Below are positions 18,504-27,170 of a DNA stretch of 64,000 bases, piece after piece (the stretch's first letter is position 1; each line of letters begins with the position of its first letter). The notes beneath the pieces are model-generated. The model was not told the DNA's origin, did no database searches, and saw nothing but the letters and a program-made list of their open reading frames with translations. The translations under genes and the position numbers were made by a program. The DNA lies in NCBI RefSeq assembly GCF_014851805.1, contig NZ_JACVAK010000005.1, forward strand, positions 185,407 to 249,406. Reading direction: 5' to 3'. Origin of the DNA: Pseudoxanthomonas sp. PXM02. GTDB lineage: Bacteria > Pseudomonadota > Gammaproteobacteria > Xanthomonadales > Xanthomonadaceae.

Positions 18504-18760
18504 TATGCGAGGAGCTTCTTCACCAGGTCCACGTACTTCTTCTGCGCATCTTCCTGCGCCGTGCCCTTCAGCTTGGCCCAGGCTTCGTACTTGGCGGTGC
18601 CGACGAAGTCGAAGAAGCCGGGCTTGTCGCCCTTCACGTCGCCCTCGGCGCCCTGTTTGTACAGGCCGTACAGACGCAGCAGCGTGTCGTTGTCCGGGCG
18701 CTCGGAGAGCGTCTGGATGTCCTTGGATGCCTGTTCGAACGAACTCTTCAGATCTGCCAT
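18503..18760 (-). CDS. acyl-CoA-binding protein (ACBP)
   Basis: 85-aa protein of the eukaryote-like ACBP fold. Diagnostic segments are present: LRLYGLYKQGAEGDV and KYEAWAKLKGTAQEDAQKKY (the YxxW...K...AxxxY helix that binds the CoA). ACBP buffers long-chain acyl-CoA in the cytosol; it occurs in only some bacteria. Chosen start MADLKSSFEQA has GGAGGGA before it; the longer frame above it lacks conserved sequence. It is coupled to the TetR gene and divergent from the fatty acyl reductase gene, which would use the same ligand. Confidence 0.92.
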   Translation of the reverse strand: MADLKSSFEQASKDIQTLSERPDNDTLLRLYGLYKQGAEGDVKGDKPGFFDFVGTAKYEAWAKLKGTAQEDAQKKYVDLVKKLLA

Positions 18761-18911
18761 GGATGATCCCTCCCAGTGATCGCAGCCATCTGACCACGGG
18801 CGGTGGGGGCGGTCAATCCGTGACGGGATTGTCGAACGTGGGCGGCTCTGGCAAGTTAACCCGCAGGGCGGTCGGAGGGGCTGGCCCACACAACTCGAGG
18901 ATTGGGTCGTC
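18761..18911. promoter_or_regulatory. divergent promoter region, acbp / acyl reductase
   Basis: 151 bp that must hold the start signals of both divergent genes and probably the TetR operator. I see short GC-rich inverted segments but no clear palindrome that I would name as the operator. Confidence 0.4.
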
Positions 18912-20900
18912 ATGAGCTATTTCGTCACGGGCGCCACGGGATTCATTGGCCGCTACCTGGTCGGCAACCTCCTCAAGCGCAGCGGGACGGTCCACGTGCT
19001 GGTCCGCAAGGACTCGCAGAAGAAGTTCGACGCCATCGCCAAGAAGGCCGGCTGGGACATGAAGCGCGTGTCCGTGGTGCATGGCGACATGACCAAGCCC
19101 AAATGCGGACTGACGCCCGCCCAGCTGCGGACGCTGACCGGCAAGGTGAAACATTTCTTTCATCTGGCGGCCATCTACGACCTGACCGCCACCCGCGAAG
19201 CGCAGCAGGCCGCGAATATCGACGGCACGCAACACGCGCTGGATCTTGCCGCGGCACTGAAAGCCGGCTGTTTCCACCACACCAGTTCGATCGCTGCGGC
19301 GGGACTGTATCCGGGCATCTTCCGCGAGGACATGTTCGACGAGGCGGAAGGCCTGGACGATCCCTACCTGCGCACCAAGCACGACTCCGAAGGTCTGGTG
19401 CGCAAGGAAACCCGCATCAAGTGGCGCATCTACCGGCCTGGCATGGTGGTCGGCCATTCGAAGACGGGCGAGATCGACAAGATCGATGGCCCGTACTACT
19501 TCTTCACACTGATCAAGAAACTGCGTGAACTGCTGCCGCAATGGGTGCCGGTGCTCGGCATCGAGGGCGGACGCATTAACATCGTGCCGGTGGATTTCGT
19601 CGCCGACGCGATGGACCACATCGCGCACAAGCCCAAGCTGGATGGCCATACCTTCCACCTGACCGATCCCGAGCCGATGCGCGTCGGCGAGGTGCTGAAC
19701 GCCTTCTGCCGCGCGGGCCACGCCCCGGAGATGACCATGCGCATCGACGCGCGCATGTTCGCCTTCGTGCCCGGCAGCATCCGCATGGCGGTCGGCAACC
19801 TGCCGCCGGTGCGGCGCTTCATCGGCATGCTGCTGCGCGACTTCAAGATCCCGAAGGAAGTGCTGAAGTTCATCACCTACCCGACGCGCTTCGACAGCCG
19901 TGAGACCGAGCGCGCGTTGAAGGGCAGTGGCATCGCGGTGCCGCGCCTGGAGGACTATGCGTGGCGGCTGTGGGACTACTGGGAGCGCCACCTGGACCCG
20001 GACCTGTTCATCGACCGCTCGCTGAAGGGCAAGGTGCGCAACAAGGTGGTGGTCATCACCGGTGGTTCCTCGGGCATCGGCCTGTCCACGGCGCAGCGCG
20101 TGGCGGAAGCCGGCGCGACCACGATCATCGTGGCGCGCGGCGAGGAGGAACTGTTCAAGGCCCGCGACGACATGAAGAAGGCGGGCGGCAAGGTGTTCGC
20201 GTACACCGCGGACCTGGCCGACATGGCCGATTGCGACCGACTGGTGAAGACGGTGCTGGACGAGCACGGGCACGTCGACATCCTGATCAACAACGCCGGC
20301 CGGTCGATCCGTCGCTCCATTGAGGCGAGCTACGACCGCTTCCACGATTTCGAACGGACGATGCAGCTGAACTATTTCGGCAGCATCCGTCTGATCATGG
20401 GCTTCCTGCCGAAGATGACCGAGCGCCGCAAGGGGCACATCATCAACATCAGTTCGATCGGCGTGCTGGCGAATTCGCCGCGTTTCTCGGCCTACGTGGC
20501 GTCGAAAGCGGCGCTCGACGCGTTCAGTCGCTGCGCGCAGGGCGAGCTGTCGGGCAAGGGCATCAGCTTCACGACCATCAACATGCCGCTGGTGAAGACG
20601 CCGATGATCGCGCCGACCAAGATGTACGACAGCGTGCCGACGCTGTCGCCGGAAGAGGCGGCGGACCTGCTGGTCAAGGCGATCATCGAGAAGCCCAGCC
20701 GCATTGCGACGCGCCTGGGCATCTTCGCCGCGCTGGTCAATGCCGTGGCGCCGAAGGCCTACGAAGTGGTGATGAACACCGCCTTCGAGCTGTTCCCGGA
20801 TTCGGCTGCCGCCAAGGGCGACCGCAAGGCGCTGAAGGAAGCCGCGCCCAGCCAGGAGCAGATCGCGTTCGCCTCGCTGATGCGGGGCGTGCACTGGTAG
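18912..20900 (+). CDS. two-domain fatty acyl-CoA/ACP reductase (FAR-like SDR fusion)
   Basis: 662 aa, made of two Rossmann modules. The N-terminal one (1-360) is an extended SDR/thioester-reductase type with TGATGFIG at 6-13 and YxxxK at 152-156. The C-terminal one (about 375-640) is a classical SDR with TGGSSGIG, NNAG and YVASK. This length and order match the long bacterial fatty acyl reductases such as the 661-aa Marinobacter enzyme, which reduces acyl-CoA through aldehyde to alcohol. The neighbouring ACBP and TetR genes support an acyl-CoA role. Substrate and end product (aldehyde or alcohol) are inferred. Confidence 0.8.
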   Translation: MSYFVTGATGFIGRYLVGNLLKRSGTVHVLVRKDSQKKFDAIAKKAGWDMKRVSVVHGDMTKPKCGLTPAQLRTLTGKVKHFFHLAAIYDLTATREAQQAANIDGTQHALDLAAALKAGCFHHTSSIAAAGLYPGIFREDMFDEAEGLDDPYLRTKHDSEGLVRKETRIKWRIYRPGMVVGHSKTGEIDKIDGPYYFFTLIKKLRELLPQWVPVLGIEGGRINIVPVDFVADAMDHIAHKPKLDGHTFHLTDPEPMRVGEVLNAFCRAGHAPEMTMRIDARMFAFVPGSIRMAVGNLPPVRRFIGMLLRDFKIPKEVLKFITYPTRFDSRETERALKGSGIAVPRLEDYAWRLWDYWERHLDPDLFIDRSLKGKVRNKVVVITGGSSGIGLSTAQRVAEAGATTIIVARGEEELFKARDDMKKAGGKVFAYTADLADMADCDRLVKTVLDEHGHVDILINNAGRSIRRSIEASYDRFHDFERTMQLNYFGSIRLIMGFLPKMTERRKGHIINISSIGVLANSPRFSAYVASKAALDAFSRCAQGELSGKGISFTTINMPLVKTPMIAPTKMYDSVPTLSPEEAADLLVKAIIEKPSRIATRLGIFAALVNAVAPKAYEVVMNTAFELFPDSAAAKGDRKALKEAAPSQEQIAFASLMRGVHW

Positions 20901-20906
20901 CGTGTC

Positions 20907-21551
20907 GTGCGGGTCTCCTGGGGCAGGACGCTCGGATTGAGTTGTGTACTCGTGGTGGGCGTCGCGCTCGGTGTGCACTGGCTGTTGTCGAGATCGTCAG
21001 ACCAGCGGGATGCCTGGTTGGTCGAATGGACCGCAGAGGGTAAGCGTGCCGCAGCACGAACAGAGATCGATGGGTACCTGACGAACAAGCTGATACCTGC
21101 GCAAGCCACGTCTTGCGGGCCGCAGGACTCGGTAATCGTCCTGGCAGGTAGCGCATGCTCCGAGAGCGTCATTCTTGTGAGATCGTCCGAACGCGGAGGT
21201 GAGGCACGACTCAGGCCACCGAGGGGCGCCGGGTATCGCTGGCAGGGAGAATTCCATCGCGATATCGATATGACACTGAACCATCGGCAGTCCGCACAGA
21301 TTCGCGAACTGGCAAAGCAGACGCTGGTATTGCCTGATGCCTACACGTCTGGCTGCACCACGATCCCTTGCTTGCAATCCGGCTTCGCTGCGTGCGCGGG
21401 TGGAGACTGGCGGGCAGCCTACGGTCCGCCAGAGCGATCCGGCGAGGAAGAAGATCGCAGGAGGCCGGGGAGCGAGCTATGGGCACAGGTCATGACCATT
21501 CTCCAGGTCGAGCCGATGTCTGACCCGGACAACTACGTCATTTGCATGTAA
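20907..21551 (+). CDS. membrane-anchored protein of unknown function
   Basis: 214 aa starting with GTG 6 nt after the reductase stop. One N-terminal membrane segment (about 8-27) is followed by an outside domain with six or more Cys (CGPQ, SACSES, SGCTTIPCLQ, FAACAGG), which could form disulfides. Base composition is a little lower in GC than in its neighbours. I do not recognise the family. The tight spacing suggests co-transcription with the reductase gene but not shared function. Confidence 0.6.
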   Translation: MRVSWGRTLGLSCVLVVGVALGVHWLLSRSSDQRDAWLVEWTAEGKRAAARTEIDGYLTNKLIPAQATSCGPQDSVIVLAGSACSESVILVRSSERGGEARLRPPRGAGYRWQGEFHRDIDMTLNHRQSAQIRELAKQTLVLPDAYTSGCTTIPCLQSGFAACAGGDWRAAYGPPERSGEEEDRRRPGSELWAQVMTILQVEPMSDPDNYVICM

Positions 21552-21578
21552 GCCGTGCACCGATGATGTGGTGCGGGG

Positions 21579-22004
21579 TCACGGTCTTTGACCGTCTTCC
21601 GCCCAACGCAGCGGCACCGCCTGCAGATTGCGCATATGCAGCGCCAGTGGTTCGATCCGCGACCAGATGACATCGCGTAGTTCGACGTCTTCGACGGTTT
21701 CCGTCATGGCACCGTGGAAACAGGCCAGCCAGCCGCTGGCTTCCTCCATGCCGATCCGGAAGGGCAGGTGGCGCGCGCGCAGCATCGGTGCGCCGTGCTT
21801 CTGCGTGAACAGCGGTGGTCCGCCGAGCCAGCCACTGAGGAACTCGAACAGCTTCTGCTCGCTGCCCTCGAGCGAGGCCGGATGCTGCGCACGCACGGCA
21901 GCCGCTTCGGGCAGAGTATCCATCAGCGCGTACATGCGCTGCGTCAGCCGGCGCAGGCCTGTTCCGCCACCGATGCGTTCGTAAAGAGTGGAGGCGTCTG
22001 TCAT
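21579..22004 (-). CDS. group II truncated haemoglobin (trHbO type)
   Basis: 141 aa with the 2-on-2 globin pattern: LYERIGGGTGLRRL at the start, the EFLSGWLGGPPLF segment with the group II Trp, and GAPMLRARHLPFRIG, in which RARH carries the proximal His. Group II proteins bind O2 or NO and often work in oxygen or nitrosative stress. The gene is single, convergent with the preceding membrane protein, and 84 nt beyond the stop of the Mrr-like gene. Confidence 0.9.
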   Translation of the reverse strand: MTDASTLYERIGGGTGLRRLTQRMYALMDTLPEAAAVRAQHPASLEGSEQKLFEFLSGWLGGPPLFTQKHGAPMLRARHLPFRIGMEEASGWLACFHGAMTETVEDVELRDVIWSRIEPLALHMRNLQAVPLRWAEDGQRP

Positions 22005-22088
22005 CGAGGCGACACGCGGAAGGTTCGCGGGATCATCCGGCGAACACGGGGGGGCGCACAGCGACCGAACGTCGCAGTGCGCGACGCG

Positions 22089-23036
22089 CTACATCGTCTT
22101 GCACTGGCGCCAGCGCACCGGCTCGCTGCTGCCCGGCGGCGGATTGAGCTGCACGCGGCTTGCGCGCAATGCCGGATAACGCTCCAGTTCCAGACAGATC
22201 CACGGCCAGACTTCCTTTTCGCTGGCGACGCGGTCGATGCTGAGGGTCAGCTTGGTCTGCCAGACGCCGCGGGTGATGCCCGGGGTCTTGGACAGCGCCT
22301 TCAGCACATTGCGCATCTGCTCTTCCAGCTCCGCATCGGTCGGCTCCTTGAAGCTTTCCGGCGGAGCCGGCGTCGAGGCGGCGGGCGTAGCAGGCTTCAC
22401 GACGGCCGGTGCCTGCACGTGGGTCACGTCATCGACCTTTGCAGGGTGCGTGCTGGACCAGGCGGCCATGGCCAATGCGCCCAGGGTGACCGCTGCCAGC
22501 CACGAAATGCTGGCGTGGCGTTTGGCGCGGCTGGAGGCGTAATGGGTGATCTGCTCGAGCAGCGAAGGTTCGATCAGATGGCGGACTTCAGGCCACAGCC
22601 GCGGACCGTCGAGCAACTCGATGCTGGTGCCCTGGGCGGCGTCGCGGCCTTCCTTTTCGACCTTGCCCTCGGTGGCCAGGATGCCGCCCTGTGCAGCCCC
22701 AAGGCGGATGCTGGCAGCCAGTTCCTGGATGGGCGCGGCGGCGATCCGGTAGGCCGAGCCGTGCTTGCAGGACAGCAGCCAGCGTTCGTCGCCGCGGCCG
22801 AGCAGGAAGGTCGACTGCGGCTCGCGCGATTCCTGCTGCTCCGATGCCACTTCCACCAGGCCGCGCTCGGCCATCGCGGCCAGCACAAGCTTGGAAAACT
22901 CGCGCCAGCGCAGTCCGGACAGCGCATGCAGGCCGTAGGACATTTCGTCGCGAGGGCGGCGGACCAGCCAGAAGTAAAGAGTGGCGGCGATACCGCTCAC
23001 GAGGGTGACGGCCAGGCCGATGAGCCAGATGGACAT
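22089..23036 (-). CDS. Mrr-like nuclease-fold membrane protein
   Basis: 315 aa: a membrane segment at 4-24, a restriction-endonuclease-like domain (about 35-165), a second membrane segment around 180-200, a Pro/Ala linker, and a C-terminal domain of about 100 residues. The nuclease-like part has GLRWREFSKLVLAAMAERG and WLLSCKHGSAY, which line up with the Mrr pattern F-xx-L...QxK, but Gln of QxK is Cys. Catalysis may therefore be weak or lost. It may be a membrane-bound relative of Mrr with a structural or sensing job. Start has no close relative in view to check it. Confidence 0.65.
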   Translation of the reverse strand: MSIWLIGLAVTLVSGIAATLYFWLVRRPRDEMSYGLHALSGLRWREFSKLVLAAMAERGLVEVASEQQESREPQSTFLLGRGDERWLLSCKHGSAYRIAAAPIQELAASIRLGAAQGGILATEGKVEKEGRDAAQGTSIELLDGPRLWPEVRHLIEPSLLEQITHYASSRAKRHASISWLAAVTLGALAMAAWSSTHPAKVDDVTHVQAPAVVKPATPAASTPAPPESFKEPTDAELEEQMRNVLKALSKTPGITRGVWQTKLTLSIDRVASEKEVWPWICLELERYPALRASRVQLNPPPGSSEPVRWRQCKTM

Positions 23037-23280
23037 GTGGCGCGGGAAGCGTTGTTGTTATTAGACCCGCGATTCTACCGGGCCGGCCCTGCACATGTCT
23101 GTGATCGTCCGGCGGTGCGCCGGCTGGCGGGGCATGGAAGCGCCCGCCAGTCCGAAGCCGTAAGGGGAGGGGAGCAAACGAACTTCGATGGACTGGCGGG
23201 CGGAATGATTGTTACGTCAATCGATGCTGCCACGCAACAAAAATCTGTTCAGAAAACCTCACGAAACATCATGTGCTGCC

Positions 23281-23844
23281 TTATGGTGCAGCCTTCTTGC
23301 GCGATGCACGCTTGGCGGGCGTTTTCTTCGCGGCAGGCGCCGGTTTCTTGACGCCGGAAGCCTTGCGCGCACGCGTCGCGCGAGCGGGTTTCGCGGCTGG
23401 CACACCGCCCAGCTTCCGCAGTTCGGCATTCAGTGCATCCACGCGATCGATCAGCGTGGAGAGGTCTTCGCGGCTGGGGACTTCGAGTCGGCGCAGGGCG
23501 CGATGCACGCGCTCCTCGAATACCTTCTCAAGGCGATCCCAGGTATCGGAAGCGCGCTCGCGGGCCTGACCGACGGTGGTTTCCATCGCATCGCGCATGG
23601 CCTGCGCCTTGCCACCCGCGGCCTTGCGCGTAACCTGCTCCAGCGAGAGGCCTTCCTTTACAAGGGTTTCGAACAGCTTGGTGCCTTCGGCCTGCGCGCG
23701 TCCGAACGCACCGACGCCGGCCAGCCATACCTGCTGGGCGGATTCGCCGAGGCGCTTGGAGAGCTGTTCGGCCTGCGCCTGCAGGTTCTCGTCGCTGGAG
23801 GCGGAAGCGGTCTTCTTGCGTGCGGATTTCTTCAGCGTGGCCAT
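23281..23844 (-). CDS. phasin family protein (PhaI/PhaF-like)
   Basis: 187 aa. An N-terminal Lys/Ala/Ser-rich stretch is followed by the phasin helix (QQVWLAGVGAFGRAQAEGTK), a long coiled-coil-like helix, and a C-terminal Lys/Ala/Pro tail (PAPAAKKTPAKRASRKK), as in PhaF. The annotated start MATLKKSARK is chosen because it matches the family; an ORF runs 66 nt further up without conserved sequence. It lies beside a patatin-like hydrolase and close to a PHA-system protein, which together suggest polyhydroxyalkanoate granule metabolism. A shorter paralogue is at 15938. Confidence 0.88.
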   Translation of the reverse strand: MATLKKSARKKTASASSDENLQAQAEQLSKRLGESAQQVWLAGVGAFGRAQAEGTKLFETLVKEGLSLEQVTRKAAGGKAQAMRDAMETTVGQARERASDTWDRLEKVFEERVHRALRRLEVPSREDLSTLIDRVDALNAELRKLGGVPAAKPARATRARKASGVKKPAPAAKKTPAKRASRKKAAP

Positions 23845-23938
23845 GGCGTTCCGTCGTTGGGTGGTAGTGGAAGTGCGTGCCAGATTCGACGCCGCGTCTA
23901 GAGTTTTCACACCAGCGGGTGATGCGCCCGTGATCGGC

Positions 23939-25183
23939 TCAGGAGCGGCGCGCGGCGCGGTGCCGCGAGACCAGCTGGTCCACGTCGTCGAGCGCGCGAC
24001 GCAGGCGGGCGGTGGTCTCGGTCATGCGCGGGGTCACGTCGAGGCCGTCCAGGATCGAGCGGTGGCGGTCGTTGACGATGTCGTCGTTGTAGCGGATGCC
24101 TTGCGCGGCCAGCATCGGCTTGAGCACGGCGGCACGCTTGCGCAGATCGGCCAGCGTGTTGCGGTAGGCCAGCTGGCAGACGCGGTGGCGCGAGGAGAAA
24201 CTGAAGAGGTTGGTGAAGAACAGCTCGCTGTCGTCCGCATTCGGTTCGAATACCAGCTGGTCGATGTCGGGATAGCGGTGCGGGTACTTCTCCATGCCGA
24301 TCTGCATGCGCGACTGCAACAGCGTACGCAGCGTCTGCGACAGCACGGCGGGCAGTCCGCCGCTGGCCAGGCCGACCTGCTCGGCTTCATCGGCCTGCGG
24401 GGCCGCCTGGTTGGCGTCGAACGGCACCAGTGGATTGATCCCGATCATCAGGTCGATGCCGCGGTCCAGCACGGTGCTGGCGTGCATCGTGCGGCGCAGG
24501 GCGCCGTCGAGGAAATGGCGACCCCCGATCTCGACGGGCGGATACAGGCCGGGCAGGGCGGAACTGGCCTGCACGGCGCGCGAGATCGGGATGTCGTCCC
24601 AGCCTTCTTCGCCGAAGCGCACGGCCTCGCCGCTGTCCAGGTCCACGGCGACCACGAACAGGTCGGCGTCCAGCTTGCGGAAATCGTTGCTGCGGCCACG
24701 GCGGCTGAAGATGTCGCGCAGGAAGCGTTCCACTTCCTCGTTGTCGAAGATGCCGGTGGGCACCAGGCCGCCGAAGCGCAGGAACAGGTCCGACCAGCGC
24801 GTGGCGCGACGTGGATTGCGCACCAGTCGCGACAGCCAGTCGGCATACAGCCCGGGCAAGCTGGCCGCCCGCCGCAGGTACTCGCTGACGTTGGGGCGCA
24901 GGAAGGTCTCGGGACGGAATTCGGCGTCGTCGCTGGTGCCGGTGATGAAGATGCGGCACATCTCGGCCGTGCCCATCCGGTTGGCCAGCCCGGCCGCGAG
25001 GAAGGCCCCCGAACTGACGCCCACGTAGCAGTCCATCCGGGTCAGGTCTAGGCCGTCGAGCGCTTCGTCCAGGGCACGCAGCGCGCCCAGCTCGTACATG
25101 CCACCAATGGGGCCGCCGCCGGCGATGGCCAGTCCGATCTTGCCGTTGTGGCCCCGTTGCCGTGCGCTGTGGATCGAAAGCAT
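23939..25183 (-). CDS. patatin-like phospholipase / lipid hydrolase
   Basis: 414 aa with all patatin elements: oxyanion loop AGGGPIGGMY near residue 20-30, nucleophile Ser57 in GVSSG, and the catalytic Asp in FLDGALRR, forming a Ser-Asp dyad. Soluble, with no signal peptide. It stands next to the phasin gene on the same strand, and some patatin-like enzymes act on PHA granules or granule phospholipids; a PHA depolymerase role is possible but not shown. It is divergent from the FFLEELY-like gene across 88 bp. Confidence 0.85.
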   Translation of the reverse strand: MLSIHSARQRGHNGKIGLAIAGGGPIGGMYELGALRALDEALDGLDLTRMDCYVGVSSGAFLAAGLANRMGTAEMCRIFITGTSDDAEFRPETFLRPNVSEYLRRAASLPGLYADWLSRLVRNPRRATRWSDLFLRFGGLVPTGIFDNEEVERFLRDIFSRRGRSNDFRKLDADLFVVAVDLDSGEAVRFGEEGWDDIPISRAVQASSALPGLYPPVEIGGRHFLDGALRRTMHASTVLDRGIDLMIGINPLVPFDANQAAPQADEAEQVGLASGGLPAVLSQTLRTLLQSRMQIGMEKYPHRYPDIDQLVFEPNADDSELFFTNLFSFSSRHRVCQLAYRNTLADLRKRAAVLKPMLAAQGIRYNDDIVNDRHRSILDGLDVTPRMTETTARLRRALDDVDQLVSRHRAARRS

Positions 25184-25271
25184 GTACTACCCGTGATGAC
25201 CTTGCCGCCCGAGTGTAGCCGACCCGCCCGCGGGTTGCGGCGGTCGCGGCCTGCCCGGATCATGCCCCTCC

Positions 25272-25988
25272 ATGGCTCGAGCAAATCCGCTGATCGAACG
25301 CGTCGGCAGGCGCCTGGCCTGGCACCAGGCCGCCCATGATCCGGTTCGCGAACCCCGCAACCGGCTGCGCTGGCTACCCGAGGTCCGGCGCTGGCAGGCG
25401 GCCCGACTGGAAGCCAGCTTCAAGCACTTCCTTAACGATCCGAAGCGGCGCGCGGCGGCGATGTTCTTCCTCAGTGACGTCTATGGCGACCACGATTTCA
25501 GCGGCCGCGACGCCAATGTCGCCAAGGTGATGCCGATGATGCAGCGCCTGCTGCCAGGTGCCGTGCTGGAGACCGTGGCGCATGGGATCGAACTGGGCGT
25601 ACTGACGCACGCGCTGGACATGCGCATGGCCGAAGCGCTGCACCGGCTGGCGCCCAACCGCCGCAAACTGGATGCCGACCTGTACGGGCAGGCCTATCGT
25701 GAGGTGGGCCTGCAGCGCCTGCGCCGGCACCAGATCGACCTGATCGCCGAAGTGGGCGTGGGTCTGGCCCGGGCCGTGAAGACGCCGGGCGTCGCTACGT
25801 TGCTGAAGCTGTCGCGCGGCCCCGCCAAGGCCACCGGGCTGGGTGAATTGCAGGGCTTCCTGGAGCGCGGCTTTGCCGCGTTCGCCGCACTGGGCGACGG
25901 CAAGTCCTTCGTGCGCGATATCGAACGGGCGGAACGGGCGGTATCGCGCCGGCTCTTCTCCGGTGACCCGGACCCGTTCCGCGACTGA
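25272..25988 (+). CDS. FFLEELY-motif-like protein of unknown function
   Basis: 238 aa, mainly helical, with the segment MFFLSDVYGDHDFSGRDANV near residues 60-80. This resembles the FFLEELY(GP)xDxxxRD signature of a proteobacterial family without known function; here it reads FFLSDVYG. No membrane segment or catalytic motif. The neighbours are a patatin-like hydrolase on one side and a PHA-system protein on the other, and the family is often found near such genes, so a lipid or granule link is a guess. Confidence 0.6.
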   Translation: MARANPLIERVGRRLAWHQAAHDPVREPRNRLRWLPEVRRWQAARLEASFKHFLNDPKRRAAAMFFLSDVYGDHDFSGRDANVAKVMPMMQRLLPGAVLETVAHGIELGVLTHALDMRMAEALHRLAPNRRKLDADLYGQAYREVGLQRLRRHQIDLIAEVGVGLARAVKTPGVATLLKLSRGPAKATGLGELQGFLERGFAAFAALGDGKSFVRDIERAERAVSRRLFSGDPDPFRD

Positions 25989-25991
25989 GCC

Positions 25992-26267
25992 TCAGTCGAA
26001 CTTTTCGCTCAGTACCCGGCGGATCTCGGCTTCGATCGGCCCCTTCATCGCCGACAGCAGGAAGCCCAGGTTCGCGGTGACGCGCAGCTTGTCGGCCAGA
26101 AGGGCGATCTTGCCGTCAACGCCCGAGCGGCTGAAGTTCAGGGTGTCGCCGTCCCAGCCGTAGTCCATGTCGAAGCGCTCGGCGAGTTTCTTCGCGACGC
26201 CTTCGATGGCCTTGCGCGCCTGCGCTGGCGTCTTGGAATGAGGATGCTGGATATCGATGCTGGCCAT
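25992..26267 (-). CDS. polyhydroxyalkanoic acid system family protein
   Basis: 91 aa starting MASIDIQHPH with AGGAG 8 nt before the ATG. The pattern HxxxxxxARxxIEGVAKKLAERFDMDYGWDGDxLxFxRxGVDGxI followed by LGFLLSAMKGPIE is that of the small proteins found in PHA granule regions. It is soluble with a ferredoxin-like size and no catalytic residues. The stop lies 3 nt from the convergent FFLEELY-like stop. Together with the phasin genes it supports PHA storage in this organism. Confidence 0.85.
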   Translation of the reverse strand: MASIDIQHPHSKTPAQARKAIEGVAKKLAERFDMDYGWDGDTLNFSRSGVDGKIALLADKLRVTANLGFLLSAMKGPIEAEIRRVLSEKFD

Positions 26268-26366
26268 GCGCGGACTCCTGTGACGTGGCGGTATTCTGCG
26301 CGGCGTCGCCGTGCGATGCCAAGCCGGGGCTGTCGGCCGCGCGCCAACCTGATAGGCTCCCGTCGC

Positions 26367-27170
26367 GTGCAGAACCTCAGACTTCATTTCAGCAACCGCC
26401 CCGCGCCGGACCGCCCGCTCACGACCGGCGTGCACCGCATCGTGCGCGAAGCCGCCGGCACGATCGGCGTCGGCGACGCGTTGCAGGGCGCACTGCTGGC
26501 GCAGATCTGCGTGGACAAGCGCGGCCTGTGGCTGCAGGTCGCCAACGGCATGCGTGGCGTGCACATCAATGGACGTCCGGTGAAGCGCATGGCGGTCCTG
26601 CGTCCGGGCGATGCGGTGTTCGTGGAAGGGGTGGAACTGCTGCTGCAGTCCGGCTATGCCTCCGCCAAGGACCTGCGCGATGGCGATGCCGGCCAGGGCG
26701 ACATGCGGGTAGTCCTGCGTGGCCTGGGCGGCAAGTATCACGGCAAGAGCGTGTCGCTGGAGCAGCCGCGCGTGGTCGGGCGCGCCCGCGATGCGCATAT
26801 TCGCATCGACGATCCTGCGTTCGCCGAGCGGCATGCCCGGCTGGAATTGCGCGGCGATCGCGTGCTGTTGCGCGACCTGGGGTCGGCCGAGGGCACGCGG
26901 GTCAATGGCGTGACGGTGCGGGATGCGTTGCTGGTGGCGGGCGATCAGGTGGTATTCGATGCCCAGCACCGTTTCGTACTGGAAGTACCTTGGGCGCCCA
27001 GCGCGAAGGTCGAGGACGGCGCATCCGTGGATGACGGCGACGCCGCGGGCGTCGAGCGCGTGCTGCCGGCGAAATCCTCCGCATCCGCCCTGCGTTGGCC
27101 CTGGCTGCTGCTCGCGGCCCTGCTGATGGCCGGCGCGCTTAGCGCACTGCTGCTGTTCGGCGCCGGCTGA
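26367..27170 (+). CDS. FHA-domain protein with C-terminal membrane anchor
   Basis: 267 aa beginning with GTG (VQNLRLHF). The first part (1-105) looks like a degenerate FHA fold, and the second FHA domain (about 110-205) has [25 protein letters not shown] and [10 protein letters not shown], that is, the GR, SxxH-like and NG positions with Ser replaced by Ala. The last 25 residues are a membrane segment. FHA domains bind phosphothreonine. No kinase gene is adjacent. The 3' end overlaps the convergent msrQ gene by 32 bp. Confidence 0.82.
   Translation: MQNLRLHFSNRPAPDRPLTTGVHRIVREAAGTIGVGDALQGALLAQICVDKRGLWLQVANGMRGVHINGRPVKRMAVLRPGDAVFVEGVELLLQSGYASAKDLRDGDAGQGDMRVVLRGLGGKYHGKSVSLEQPRVVGRARDAHIRIDDPAFAERHARLELRGDRVLLRDLGSAEGTRVNGVTVRDALLVAGDQVVFDAQHRFVLEVPWAPSAKVEDGASVDDGDAAGVERVLPAKSSASALRWPWLLLAALLMAGALSALLLFGAG

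Noticed and set aside
18813..20978. 721-aa minus-strand frame opposite the acyl reductase
   Set aside because: Arg/His/Asp-rich shadow of a gene with clear SDR motifs; no RBS and no recognisable domain.
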